NCBI GenBank assembly: GCA_002733645.1
Contig: NVWL01000003.1
Span: 82,069 to 146,068, forward strand
Source: Oceanobacter sp.
GTDB lineage: Bacteria; Pseudomonadota; Gammaproteobacteria; Pseudomonadales; Oceanobacteraceae
Direction: 5' to 3'
Length of the DNA: 64,000 nucleotides
The number at the start of each line of letters is the position of its first letter. Positions within the stretch are counted from its first letter, which is position 1. The notes under the pieces were generated by a model. That model was not told the origin of the DNA, did no database searches, and saw only the letters and a program-made list of their open reading frames with translations. The position numbers and the translations under genes are program-made. Positions 26,248 to 35,545 of the stretch are shown here, in pieces.

Positions 26248-27195
26248 ATGCCTTTCGCTCAACGTTTCTCCATTGTCTCTTTTCTGTCTCGTCGCCTGCT
26301 GATTCACAGCAGTATTCTAATTGGGCTGGTATCTCCTTTCGCAGTGCATGCAGAAGAGGTCACTCCCGATGAGTTCGAAGCGCCGGGAGTAATATTAGAA
26401 ACGTTAAGCGGAGATATTACGCTGCTGGATGGTGCGGCACCTGAAAGCAATTTAGAGCTGGTTATCAGCAACCCTGCGACATCAGAGTTTGATGGGGAGA
26501 TTTATTTTTACGGTAATGAACCACACCCTTTTGTCGTACCACCAGAAGAAACAATTACCATCGCGCTGACCCCTCTTACTCGACACGCTGGTGATGCTGG
26601 TAAAATGCAGAAGGTAGAAATTGATCTAACTCTGATAATCAACGACGCGCCTGCGCCACCAGTAAACACGACAGACATCGACCTGAAAATTCCTACGGCG
26701 GCATTTCCCATTGTTAGAGCAGAGCCGCCCATCATGGAACGCAGCCGAGAGGATGAATTTGCCTATGAGTATTACGCTCTATCCCAACAGTTACAGCCTC
26801 TCAAGCTGACGTACAACCCCGGCCCAGTGAACTTAAAGGTGCGTAAAACCGTGTACCCTATCCCTGTTGTCGCTGGTCCTGTAGAAATTAGCATTGAGGT
26901 GATTAACTACGGCGAGTCCTCCGCTACCAACTTAACACTGCGTGATTCACTCGAAGACGCTGACTTTAGCACCACCGACGAGCGCTTTACTCGTTTTGCC
27001 TCTGCTGATGGCGTCGCTGAGTTAGTCTGGGAAGAAAGCATTGAGTCATTAGCCCCAGGTGAAAGCCTTCGCCTTAAGTACATCGTCAATGCACGTTCTG
27101 ACGTCGGTAACAAACAACTGCCAGCCACAACCGTCATTATGAACGATGAGTTAACCGGCTTAAGCAATAAGGTCTGGCTACCAAAGTGGCATTAA
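26248..27195 (+). CDS. Exported protein with a DUF11-like repeat
   Basis: I place the start at ATG 26248 (MPFAQRFS), which gives 315 residues and a clean signal peptide ending FAVHA. A longer frame from TTG 26173 is less likely. Around residues 200-310 there is a DUF11/conserved-repeat-like segment (VEISIEVINYGESSATNLTLRDSL...LAPGESLRLKYIVNA), a beta-sandwich module common in surface proteins. The N-terminal half has LPxxTxxI-rich beta-type sequence without a family I can name. Function is unknown; a surface or periplasmic role is likely. It is separate from its divergent neighbour. Confidence 0.7.
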   Translation: MPFAQRFSIVSFLSRRLLIHSSILIGLVSPFAVHAEEVTPDEFEAPGVILETLSGDITLLDGAAPESNLELVISNPATSEFDGEIYFYGNEPHPFVVPPEETITIALTPLTRHAGDAGKMQKVEIDLTLIINDAPAPPVNTTDIDLKIPTAAFPIVRAEPPIMERSREDEFAYEYYALSQQLQPLKLTYNPGPVNLKVRKTVYPIPVVAGPVEISIEVINYGESSATNLTLRDSLEDADFSTTDERFTRFASADGVAELVWEESIESLAPGESLRLKYIVNARSDVGNKQLPATTVIMNDELTGLSNKVWLPKWH

Positions 27196-27406
27196 TGCTG
27201 TTGATATTCTTGACTGGACATTCCGATTAGGTCACTTATCGCCGTTGTTATTCACTTATATGATACTGCTCTGTGACCCCTGTGTGTGGAATTGTATCTG
27301 CTTGCCAGTTACGTTCTCAATGTCACGAATGACACGTCTAGCCCCCCTGACAGATCTCATTCAATTGCTTTACTGAACATGTTCTTACTCACCCGAGATT
27401 TTTATC

Positions 27407-29698
27407 ATGTTCAAACAATTCATTCCTGCAGGGGCCGCCTTGGCTGCCATCCTTGCAACCGTCGGTTGCTCTAGTTCAAACAACAGCTCTGACGATGCAC
27501 AAGAAGAGACCACGAATACAGGCACCGAGAGCATTGAAGGGCGAGCTGCTGATGGCTACCTAGCCGGCGCACGTGTATGCCTAGATTTGAACAGCAACAG
27601 TGCCTGTGATGATGACGAACCATCAAGCACCACAGCCAATGGCGGTGCCTATACGCTTGATGGTGTAACTCAAGAACAGATTGATAACTCACCGATTGTG
27701 GTGGAGATCATCGTTGGTGAAACCATTGATGAAGACCAGCCGGGTGTCGTGATTGAAAAAACCTACACACTCACCGCTCCTGCAGGGTCAGCATTTGTTA
27801 GCCCTCTGACCACAATGGTGCAGAACGAAATCAAAGAAAAAGGCCTCACGCCAGAAGAAGCCAAAGCCAGTGTTCAAACTAAGCTAGGCACAGATTTAGA
27901 TCCAACGGGTGATTACGTTGCTGGCTCAGACGATGAAACATCCGGAGCAGAGTTTGAGCGTTTGCACAAAGTCGCTCAGGTAACCCGTGCAGTTATGCAG
28001 AAAAATATTGAATTGGTTGATACCGTCGTAGGTGAAACAGGCGTATCAATGGAAGACTTAACCGCGCTCATTATTGAACAAGTCATTAATGCGCTGGATG
28101 ATATTCAGCAAGCTGTTAACGATTCAGGGAGTGATTTTAATCCGGATGACTTAGCAGGCTCTGATGAACTCGAAGGCACACGTCTTGATCCAACGACGGT
28201 GGAAGACGAACTGCAAGCTCGCGAAGATCGTAAGAACGCCTCTGCAGCCAATCTCAGCACTCTTTTAACCAGTGGCGGTGGCCTCAACTTTTTCGAGTCT
28301 GACGAAGATGAGGGCGAAATAATGTTCTACTACGGCAACGTACTTGCGGATGGTGAAGGAGCAATTACGATCACTCAATTTGGCTTCGATGGCGAAAGTA
28401 GCTGGGTCGAAAATGATGACGATAACTCACAAGATCAAAATTGCTTTTTGGCCAATGCCACGTGGAACTGCCTAGCCGATAACGACGAGAACATCACCAC
28501 CGAGGGTAATAACGTTCGAATTCTTTACGGTGACCTAACCGCAACCGAAGAGCTTATCTCTGGTGTTGAGGTTAACTTGGTAGGTAAGCGTATCGTCACT
28601 TATTTAGAACCGTCTTATCATGCCGTGGTTGATCCAAGCGCTGTTTTTGAAACAGGCGCGACCGGCTACCAACTCACTTTCACTCGCACTAATAACATCT
28701 ACGAAGTTTATAAAGACAACGTCGAAGAGGTTAGCGAATGCTGGGGCGGCAACTTCAATGAAGACAACACTTGGGCGCCAACCGACGTTTGGTGTAACAA
28801 CGTCTTTGTTCGCACCGGTGACGGCAACCACGAAACCGATGGCGATGCAGCCACCAGCCTAAGTCAGCTCATCAGCGCAACGGCCGCAAGCAACCCAAGC
28901 AGCCGTGCCGATATCGGTGGCGTGAATATCCACGGTAATGATATTGAGTGGAGTGTCGAGCTAGTTCAAGGTGGCAACGCGAACATCTACAAAGTCGAAT
29001 ACAGTGAAAATAACGAGAGCGTCAAGAAAGTTGCCACAGCGACTTGGACGCAAGAAACCATCGACACTAAATCACTGATTCTACTAAAACTGCCTGCCAA
29101 TATTGCTTTCCAAGGTGGTTATGATCAAGGCGAAGTGCAAATGTATACCGTCGTCGATGGCTACGTTCGCCATGGCGAGATGATACCAGCCGGTGCTCGA
29201 GGTGATCGTCAGTGGGTGCTAAACGGTGCGGGCCGAGATCAAATTAAAGCGGCGTTTGATTACTCGCTGTTAGACTCTTTAGATGCTTGTGATGTAGAAG
29301 ATAATGAAGATTCGACCATCAGTGATTTTGATACCATTGCTACCACTTGCTCAGCCACCTCATTTATTAGCAGTGACGTCGCTGGTAAAGCGTTTGCACT
29401 CCGTGACGGCGCCTTTAGCTTCACCCAAGATGGTAATGGCGTGTACCAAGGTGAAATAGACGATGGCGACTTTGTCTCTCTAGGGTTTACCTGGGCCATT
29501 GATGGCGATGGCTACATTGAGATCAATACCCAACATACAGATGACGGTGTCACTGAGTTTCTTCGCATGAACTTAGCCAAGGTTGAAGTCAATGCTCGTC
29601 AAATGAGCGTCGTCACCTTTGGCCAGGATTCTGAAAGCAGCTCAACACTTGGTGCTAGCACCGGTGAGGTACGCGGCGAAGTCTGGAATATTCGCTAA
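27407..29698 (+). CDS. Large acidic lipoprotein of unknown function
   Basis: The protein has 763 residues. The N-terminus is a lipoprotein signal (AALAAILATVGCSSSNNSS, Cys at about 21). The mature part is strongly acidic. Near the start, EGRAADGYLAGARVCLDLNSNSACDDDEP is a calcium-loop-like, carboxypeptidase-regulatory-like module seen at the start of many gammaproteobacterial surface lipoproteins. I do not recognise the remainder. It ends with a strong terminator about 40 bp downstream. It probably sits on the outer membrane. Confidence 0.75.
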   Translation: MFKQFIPAGAALAAILATVGCSSSNNSSDDAQEETTNTGTESIEGRAADGYLAGARVCLDLNSNSACDDDEPSSTTANGGAYTLDGVTQEQIDNSPIVVEIIVGETIDEDQPGVVIEKTYTLTAPAGSAFVSPLTTMVQNEIKEKGLTPEEAKASVQTKLGTDLDPTGDYVAGSDDETSGAEFERLHKVAQVTRAVMQKNIELVDTVVGETGVSMEDLTALIIEQVINALDDIQQAVNDSGSDFNPDDLAGSDELEGTRLDPTTVEDELQAREDRKNASAANLSTLLTSGGGLNFFESDEDEGEIMFYYGNVLADGEGAITITQFGFDGESSWVENDDDNSQDQNCFLANATWNCLADNDENITTEGNNVRILYGDLTATEELISGVEVNLVGKRIVTYLEPSYHAVVDPSAVFETGATGYQLTFTRTNNIYEVYKDNVEEVSECWGGNFNEDNTWAPTDVWCNNVFVRTGDGNHETDGDAATSLSQLISATAASNPSSRADIGGVNIHGNDIEWSVELVQGGNANIYKVEYSENNESVKKVATATWTQETIDTKSLILLKLPANIAFQGGYDQGEVQMYTVVDGYVRHGEMIPAGARGDRQWVLNGAGRDQIKAAFDYSLLDSLDACDVEDNEDSTISDFDTIATTCSATSFISSDVAGKAFALRDGAFSFTQDGNGVYQGEIDDGDFVSLGFTWAIDGDGYIEINTQHTDDGVTEFLRMNLAKVEVNARQMSVVTFGQDSESSSTLGASTGEVRGEVWNIR

Positions 29699-29736
29699 GT
29701 CTTCGACTCTTCAGCGACCACTTAAACGGCCGCACT

Positions 29737-29790
29737 AAAAAAACGCCCGGTACTTACAGTCTTACAGACAGAAGTGCCGGGCGTTTTTTT
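29737..29790. terminator. Strong bidirectional terminator
   Basis: The 19-base arms (29737-29755 and 29772-29790) pair with a single G-T position. The core is ACGCCCGG / CCGGGCGT with A7 on one side and T7 on the other. It serves the lipoprotein gene on the plus strand and rep on the minus strand. Confidence 0.92.
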
Positions 29791-29849
29791 ATAGCAGCAT
29801 TCTCCGATACAGGGGCGCCGCTAAGAATAGATCGTGAATAAGAAACGAG

Positions 29850-31877
29850 TTAAAAATCAGCCAGCATGTTTTTCAAGCTGCTAAGCGTCTCTTGGCCGCG
29901 CTGTTTCTGCTCTTCCTCAGAGACCTCAGTTTTACCTTCCCAAACGATATCGTCGTTTGGCAGCTCATCCAGAAAACGCGAATGCGTGGTATCACTGGCT
30001 TCGCCATATTGACGACGCTTACCTGCATAAGTCAGGGTCAATGTGCGTTTTGCTCGCGTGATGCCCACATACATTAAGCGCCGCTCTTCTTCGATGGTAT
30101 CGGCTTCAATGCTGTTGCGGTGTGGCATCAACTCTTCTTCCATACCCATAATGTACACATGCGGAAACTCCAAGCCTTTAGATGCATGAAGCGTCATCAA
30201 TTGCACTTGGTCGTTTTCGTCTTCATCGGATTGGCGCTCTAACATATCACGAAGAATCAGCTTTCCTACCGCATCTTCAATCGTGCACTCGTCGCCTAAC
30301 TCATCCGCCTTGTCGATCATCTTCTTGATTTGATCCACCAAGAAATAAACGTTTTTCATCCGTCGCTCAGCCTGATGCGGCGTGCCGGAATTTTGATGCA
30401 GGTAAGCTTCGTAATCGATGTCTTCGATCAACTCTTTAATCGCGGCCACGGGATCATCCGTGTACGCATTACGGGTAATTCGTTCCAACCAATGACCAAA
30501 ACGACGAAGACGATCCAACGCCTTGGGCATTAACTGCTGTTCCAGTCCCATTTCGGTGGTCGCGGCGATCATGCTGATGTTACGCATGGAGGCATATTCG
30601 CTAAGTTTTTCGATCGTGCTTGGGCCTATTTCACGACGTGGAGTATTCACAACCCGCAAAAATGCGGCATCGTCGCTGGGATTAATCAACAAGCGCAGGT
30701 AGGCCATGATGTCTTTGATTTCATTACGACCAAAAAACGACTGCCCGCCGCTGAGTTTGTAAGGCACTTGATAGGCCTGTAACTTCATTTCGATCATGCG
30801 CGACTGATGGTTACCACGATACAAGACGGCAAAATCACTATAACCACCACCGTAACGTAAGCGACGCTCGACGATCTCGGTAGCGATACGCTCGGATTCG
30901 ATTTCATCATTACGACATTTAAGAATCTTGATCGGATCACCATACCCCTTATCCGACCACAGCTTTTTCTCAAATTCGTGCGGGTTGTTATCAATCACGA
31001 TGTTTGCTGCGTTAAGAATCAAACCAGTCGAGCGATAGTTCTGCTCCAACTTGATCAACTTTAACGTTGGAAAATCTTTTTTCAGCAAGGAGAGGTTTTC
31101 AGGCCGTGCCCCCCGCCAAGCATAAATAGATTGGTCGTCGTCCCCTACCACCGTCAGGCCAGTACGATTGCCCACAAGGTACTTCACCAGTTCATACTGG
31201 CTGGTGTTGGTGTCTTGATACTCATCCACCAGCAAGTAACGGATCTTCCTCTGCCAACGCGCGCGAACATCCTCATGATCACGGAACAATAAGGTCGGCA
31301 CCATAATAAGGTCATCAAAATCGACCGCATTGTAGGCCTTCAACATGCGCTGATAGACGCTGTAGGTTTGTGCAATGAGCTGTTCTTGCGGGGTTGTGAC
31401 TCGGGCGATGGCTTCATCCGGCGTCACCAGATCATTCTTTAAACTTGAAACACCGTTTTGCACCATGTCCAGCATATCGCCATCATCACCGTGTTCACGA
31501 TGCATGATGTCACGCAAAATGCTTTTGCAGTCGTCTTGGTCGAGAATCGAAAAACCGGATTTATAACCCGCTGACTTCAGCTCAGCTTTAATAATATTCA
31601 GGCCAAGGTTGTGGAAGGTCGACACAATCAGGCCGCGAGCACCACCACGGCCTGTCAGCTGCATCACTCGCTCTTTCATCTCGCGTGCGGCTTTGTTGGT
31701 AAAGGTTACCGCTGCTATGTGGTGCGACTTAACGCCACACACCCCAATTAAGTAAGCAATTTTACGTGTGATTACACTGGTCTTACCCGAGCCTGCGCCG
31801 GCGAGCACAAGTAACGGCCCTTCGATATATTTGGCGGCTTCTTTCTGGCGGGGGTTGAGCTGACTTAAATCGACCAC
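29850..31877 (-). CDS. rep: ATP-dependent DNA helicase Rep
   Basis: The 675-residue superfamily-1A 3'-5' helicase helps replication forks past proteins and restarts them. The Walker A motif is GAGSGKT (residues 27-33). Motif II is LLVDEYQDTN, motif III is GDDDQSIYAWRGA, and the C-terminal helicase motifs LMTLHASKGLEFPHVYI and LMYVGITRAKRTL are all present. The shorter C-terminus and overall match favour Rep over UvrD. It is a stand-alone gene ending at the shared terminator. Confidence 0.93.
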   Translation of the reverse strand: MVDLSQLNPRQKEAAKYIEGPLLVLAGAGSGKTSVITRKIAYLIGVCGVKSHHIAAVTFTNKAAREMKERVMQLTGRGGARGLIVSTFHNLGLNIIKAELKSAGYKSGFSILDQDDCKSILRDIMHREHGDDGDMLDMVQNGVSSLKNDLVTPDEAIARVTTPQEQLIAQTYSVYQRMLKAYNAVDFDDLIMVPTLLFRDHEDVRARWQRKIRYLLVDEYQDTNTSQYELVKYLVGNRTGLTVVGDDDQSIYAWRGARPENLSLLKKDFPTLKLIKLEQNYRSTGLILNAANIVIDNNPHEFEKKLWSDKGYGDPIKILKCRNDEIESERIATEIVERRLRYGGGYSDFAVLYRGNHQSRMIEMKLQAYQVPYKLSGGQSFFGRNEIKDIMAYLRLLINPSDDAAFLRVVNTPRREIGPSTIEKLSEYASMRNISMIAATTEMGLEQQLMPKALDRLRRFGHWLERITRNAYTDDPVAAIKELIEDIDYEAYLHQNSGTPHQAERRMKNVYFLVDQIKKMIDKADELGDECTIEDAVGKLILRDMLERQSDEDENDQVQLMTLHASKGLEFPHVYIMGMEEELMPHRNSIEADTIEEERRLMYVGITRAKRTLTLTYAGKRRQYGEASDTTHSRFLDELPNDDIVWEGKTEVSEEEQKQRGQETLSSLKNMLADF

Positions 31878-32086
31878 GGTTGTACCTCATTTCAGAACCG
31901 GGGATTCTACCAGTAATGAACACGGTTTGAATCTTACGAATTTCGGTTTAAGCCTCAATCACCGGAATGACACAGGTAATTATTATTTCATCGCCATGAA
32001 GGTGATTTTTCAGGCCAATATTTCGCTAACTGTCTTTCGGTAACCTATATGTATTGAGTAGTTAACTAATTGGGCATGCAGGTTAA

Positions 32087-33706
32087 ATGATATCTACTCA
32101 GGAAGAGAGCAAGCCAGTTCTACTGGTGCTGGGAAGTGAGCGGGCACTTCCAGAATTTCTCGTTGACTGGGTTCAGCAAGAATGCGAGCGCTCACAACAA
32201 AATTTTCGTATCGGTATGCTTGATGCGTTTATTCCTATTCCTGACGGGCACATGGTGGTTGTGCTTGCGCCACACGACAACCCAACCATGCGCGACCATA
32301 TTCAAGACATTTCAACCCATGTCCCCACGCTGATCATTGGTCATCCGGAGGATCGTGCCTTCTATCCTGAAGCCTCGGTATGGCTTGACCTAACCCATAT
32401 GACACCGCATGTATTACGCCATGGTATGGCCGAACTGCAAGCCTGTATTGCAGGGCATTTACGTCCTTTGTTGCCACGCCAAACATGGATGCTGCAATTT
32501 CGTAATCGTATTAAAACGGACAAACAAATATACCTTCAACTAGTGAGTTGTCGCTGGCGTCCCGCCGCAGCCGGAGACAGTGCCGAATTGCGCTTTGCTA
32601 CCCAGCAATCGTTTGAACATCAACTGCGAGCCAATGCACCCGAAGATGCCATGATAGGGAAGCTGCTCGACGATCAATTTGTCATCATCAGCCATAACGA
32701 AAAAGCATTATCCGCACACTGGCTACATTCCTTCGCGGACAACATGAGCTTTCTATGGACGGCCTTTTTAAGCAGTCCGGTAAAACTTGATGGCTACGAT
32801 GACCTTGGCGAAGCATTGCAATACTGCGTACGTGAAATTGAACATTCACGCATGATGCAAAGCGGACTAGGAGGTCGTTCTCTTAATCACAATGATTCAG
32901 GCGTCGTACAAGATCTAGTAAGAGCACTGCGCGGTAAGGAATTTTATCTCGACTTTCAGCCTCAATTTGATACCTCAACAGGCATCATGGTCGGCGCGGA
33001 AGCGCTGTTGCGCTGGCTGCATCCAAATCTTGGCATTATTCCACCCACCACCTTTATTCGCGATGCTGAAATGGCCGGCCTAATCCGAACGCTAGGCAGT
33101 TGGGCACTGCGTGAAACGCTTAGCACATGGCATAAGCTGAACGATCAAGGCATCTCATTACGCATGGCCGTAAACGTGTCTTTCCCTGAAGTGGCAGACC
33201 CAGATTACGCCGATAAAGTGCTCGCACTACTAGAAGAGTTCCAAGTACCGGCAGGTTGTCTTGAATTAGAACTAACAGAAACCGCCATGATGCTGGATGC
33301 CAGCGTCTCTTTACGAAACTTACGTTTATTAAAACAAGCAGGCGTACACATTGTTTTGGATGATTTTGGCACCGGGTTTTCGTCTCTGTCCCACCTCAGC
33401 GACTTACCGATCACAGGGATTAAACTCGACAGAGCCTTTGTAACACCGCTTAGCCAGCTTGAAGACAACAGTAAGCAAATGCATATCGTCGCGACGATGT
33501 TGGATCTCGCTCAACGTTTAGAGTTAGAAACCACCGCGGAAGGTATCGAAGATCAAAACTGTTTAGAGGTCATACATGCCCTTGGCTGCGATCGCATCCA
33601 AGGTTACTTCTATGCCCAGCCAATGTCGGTCGATAAGCTCATAGAGCGCGCCTGCGTATCCGAAGCCGTGCTCTGCGATTACTCTGGGCAGCAAAGTCTA
33701 TTTTAG
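32087..33706 (+). CDS. EAL-domain cyclic-di-GMP phosphodiesterase with a degenerate GGDEF-like segment
   Basis: The protein has 539 residues. Residues 1-125 look like a receiver- or REC-like fold without the phospho-Asp pattern. About 130-255 resembles a GGDEF domain in which the signature is replaced by KLLDDQF, so no cyclase activity is expected. The EAL domain fills about 275-530 and keeps the catalytic signs: EALLRW (Glu305), ELTE, DDFGTG, the Lys in IKLDRAF, and TAEGIED. It should therefore hydrolyse cyclic-di-GMP. It is cytoplasmic, with no membrane helix. It converges with a tiny membrane-protein gene whose end overlaps its stop. Confidence 0.9.
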   Translation: MISTQEESKPVLLVLGSERALPEFLVDWVQQECERSQQNFRIGMLDAFIPIPDGHMVVVLAPHDNPTMRDHIQDISTHVPTLIIGHPEDRAFYPEASVWLDLTHMTPHVLRHGMAELQACIAGHLRPLLPRQTWMLQFRNRIKTDKQIYLQLVSCRWRPAAAGDSAELRFATQQSFEHQLRANAPEDAMIGKLLDDQFVIISHNEKALSAHWLHSFADNMSFLWTAFLSSPVKLDGYDDLGEALQYCVREIEHSRMMQSGLGGRSLNHNDSGVVQDLVRALRGKEFYLDFQPQFDTSTGIMVGAEALLRWLHPNLGIIPPTTFIRDAEMAGLIRTLGSWALRETLSTWHKLNDQGISLRMAVNVSFPEVADPDYADKVLALLEEFQVPAGCLELELTETAMMLDASVSLRNLRLLKQAGVHIVLDDFGTGFSSLSHLSDLPITGIKLDRAFVTPLSQLEDNSKQMHIVATMLDLAQRLELETTAEGIEDQNCLEVIHALGCDRIQGYFYAQPMSVDKLIERACVSEAVLCDYSGQQSLF

Positions 33707-33865
33707 GGGCTTCTCACCCGTTTCCTTCGCTGACTCTTGAGGTACCTCTTTAGGTCCAAAAAAAGCCTCACTATCAAACGGACTTGGCGTTGATACATGA
33801 TATTGCGCTAGCGCGACAACAATCGCTGTTACCACCACCAAAAAAATCACGAGTTGTTTATTCAC
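33698..33865 (-). CDS. Small single-pass membrane protein (55 residues)
   Basis: A GTG start at 33863-33865 with GGAG eight bases upstream opens a 55-codon frame. It has one N-terminal membrane helix (LVIFLVVVTAIVVALA) and a short polar C-terminus rich in Glu and Lys. Its last nine bases overlap the end of the EAL gene on the opposite strand. I know no family; a real gene is likely because of the ribosome site and the clean amphipathic layout. Confidence 0.6.
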   Translation of the reverse strand: MNKQLVIFLVVVTAIVVALAQYHVSTPSPFDSEAFFGPKEVPQESAKETGEKPLK

Positions 33866-34010
33866 AAGTCAGACTCCGTGCCTGGTTATTATCAGTCTAG
33901 AAAATGCGCAATCTAGTGAATATTCATTGTGGCACGGAACGTCGAACTTTCCAGTGAATGGCCCATTCTGTTGTGCAAATGCTCAACTCAAAAACTTTAT
34001 TATGAACCAT

Positions 34011-34033
34011 AAAAAAGGAGCCAAAGGCTCCTT
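34011..34033 (-). terminator. Terminator of the DUF4397 gene
   Basis: AAGGAGCC (34015-34022), a 3-base loop and GGCTCCTT (34026-34033) are followed by a T-run on the minus strand (34016 to 34011). It lies 22 bp past the stop at 34056. Confidence 0.85.
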
Positions 34034-34055
34034 CTATAAGAGACACCGCCGATTT

Positions 34056-35363
34056 TTAATCGCGACTATCATCCAGTAACAAAGGCTCTAACCCTGAACC
34101 GTCACCAATGGCGATAGCGGTCTTAACATCTCCTGCAGCTAAAGCAACGTTGGTTAATCCACTGATGGCAGGTGACGTCGTTCCGTCAGCGGCGATATCA
34201 ATGGTGTATCCGTTTGGTGCTAGTGATAAGTAGCCAGTGTCTTGCCCTAACTCAACGTCTGCGACTGTCGCTTCGGAAGGTTGAGTTGTCCCGTTAACGT
34301 AGACGTAAATATCGACCGGATCTGCAGCAGCAGACGACCCATGCACCAAACGCACATCAGCATTGGCAGAATTCGACGCTTCACGCTGATCTGTTAATAC
34401 AATCAAAGAAGCGTCGGTGACGGCACCATCATCGCCTGCCGCAATCACGGTGTAAGATTCGCCACGCTCAAGGGCCAAATCACCACTGAGGTTTTCCAGC
34501 GCACTGCCAATACCTGATCCAGCGGCGGCAATCGCAACACTTACTGTACCTGGCTCAAGAGTTAGATACCCTTCAACATCTTTGTAACTGAAACCATCGA
34601 TTAATAACTCCCCACCAGCAAAAACATCAACATCGATATCGTCAACGGCATGAACTATACGAAGTTCAGTACTGTTATCTAACACAGGGATAACACCTGA
34701 AGCTGTCCAGACGATCAATGATACCGGTGATTTACCCTTGGTACTGTTGACGGCAACGGCGGTAATATCACTTGATACCGCAAGCGAACCAGAGTCATAT
34801 ACAAGATCATCTGTCGCATCTACGGCAATTTGGACTTGATAGTCTCCCGCAGCTAGACCTTCTAACACAGCAGCAGCATCAAACGGTACAGCATCCAATG
34901 TTGGGGCGCTCAACTCTGCATCTGGTGCAGTAACAAAAATATCGACCTCTGCTGCTGCCGTTGCAGCGTGTACGACACGAACATCAGCGTCACCATCCGT
35001 AAACGTCGCAGTATCATCAATCACCTTCAAAGCGAGATCTGCTACGTCATTGATGGCGATCACAGAATAGTAGCCATCTTCGAGAAGATCGAGCTCGGCG
35101 CTGAGTGCAATAGTCTCTGTTCCTGACACTCGGATATCAACTTCGGTGCTACCTTCCGGCAAACTGATGTATCCAGAACCTTGCTGGAAACTCACGTTAG
35201 TCAATGCCGCCTCGCCATCAATTAAGACATCAACATTTGGTGCATCTGCAGAGGCATGTAGCACTCTAACAAACGCTTCTCCCTTATCGTTATTATCATC
35301 TCCACCACACGCAGCGAGCCCTAATGCCGCCGTTGCTAATGCTATCGTCTTAACGTATTTCAT
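34056..35363 (-). CDS. Lipoprotein with four DUF4397-type repeats
   Basis: The protein has 435 residues. The signal ends ALGLAACGG, a lipobox. The mature part has four copies of a roughly 100-residue beta-rich unit, each opening with a recognisable strand: FVRVLHASADAPNVDVLIDG, DVRVVHAATAAAEVDIFV, ELRIVHAVDDIDVDVFAGG and DVRLVHGSSAAADPVDIYV. This is the DUF4397 signature. Function is unknown; outer-membrane or surface adhesion is a reasonable guess. It is a single-gene unit with its own terminator. Confidence 0.88.
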   Translation of the reverse strand: MKYVKTIALATAALGLAACGGDDNNDKGEAFVRVLHASADAPNVDVLIDGEAALTNVSFQQGSGYISLPEGSTEVDIRVSGTETIALSAELDLLEDGYYSVIAINDVADLALKVIDDTATFTDGDADVRVVHAATAAAEVDIFVTAPDAELSAPTLDAVPFDAAAVLEGLAAGDYQVQIAVDATDDLVYDSGSLAVSSDITAVAVNSTKGKSPVSLIVWTASGVIPVLDNSTELRIVHAVDDIDVDVFAGGELLIDGFSYKDVEGYLTLEPGTVSVAIAAAGSGIGSALENLSGDLALERGESYTVIAAGDDGAVTDASLIVLTDQREASNSANADVRLVHGSSAAADPVDIYVYVNGTTQPSEATVADVELGQDTGYLSLAPNGYTIDIAADGTTSPAISGLTNVALAAGDVKTAIAIGDGSGLEPLLLDDSRD

Positions 35364-35545
35364 GAGTCACCTCGTTGGTAAATGTCAGGTACTTAATAAA
35401 TATGGGACACAAAACCTACACCTTGTATAAGTTTTGTATTGGAAATAACAATACTGTACAAGATTTAATGTGAGGTATGACATTTAACGCCACGCGGTTA
35501 TTCTTTACATTTAGGCACACTTGATGACAAACAATCGAAACCTCA

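Noticed and set aside
27286-27474. 62-codon frame before the large lipoprotein
   Set aside because: It overlaps the lipoprotein start in another frame, has no ribosome site, and no family-like features.
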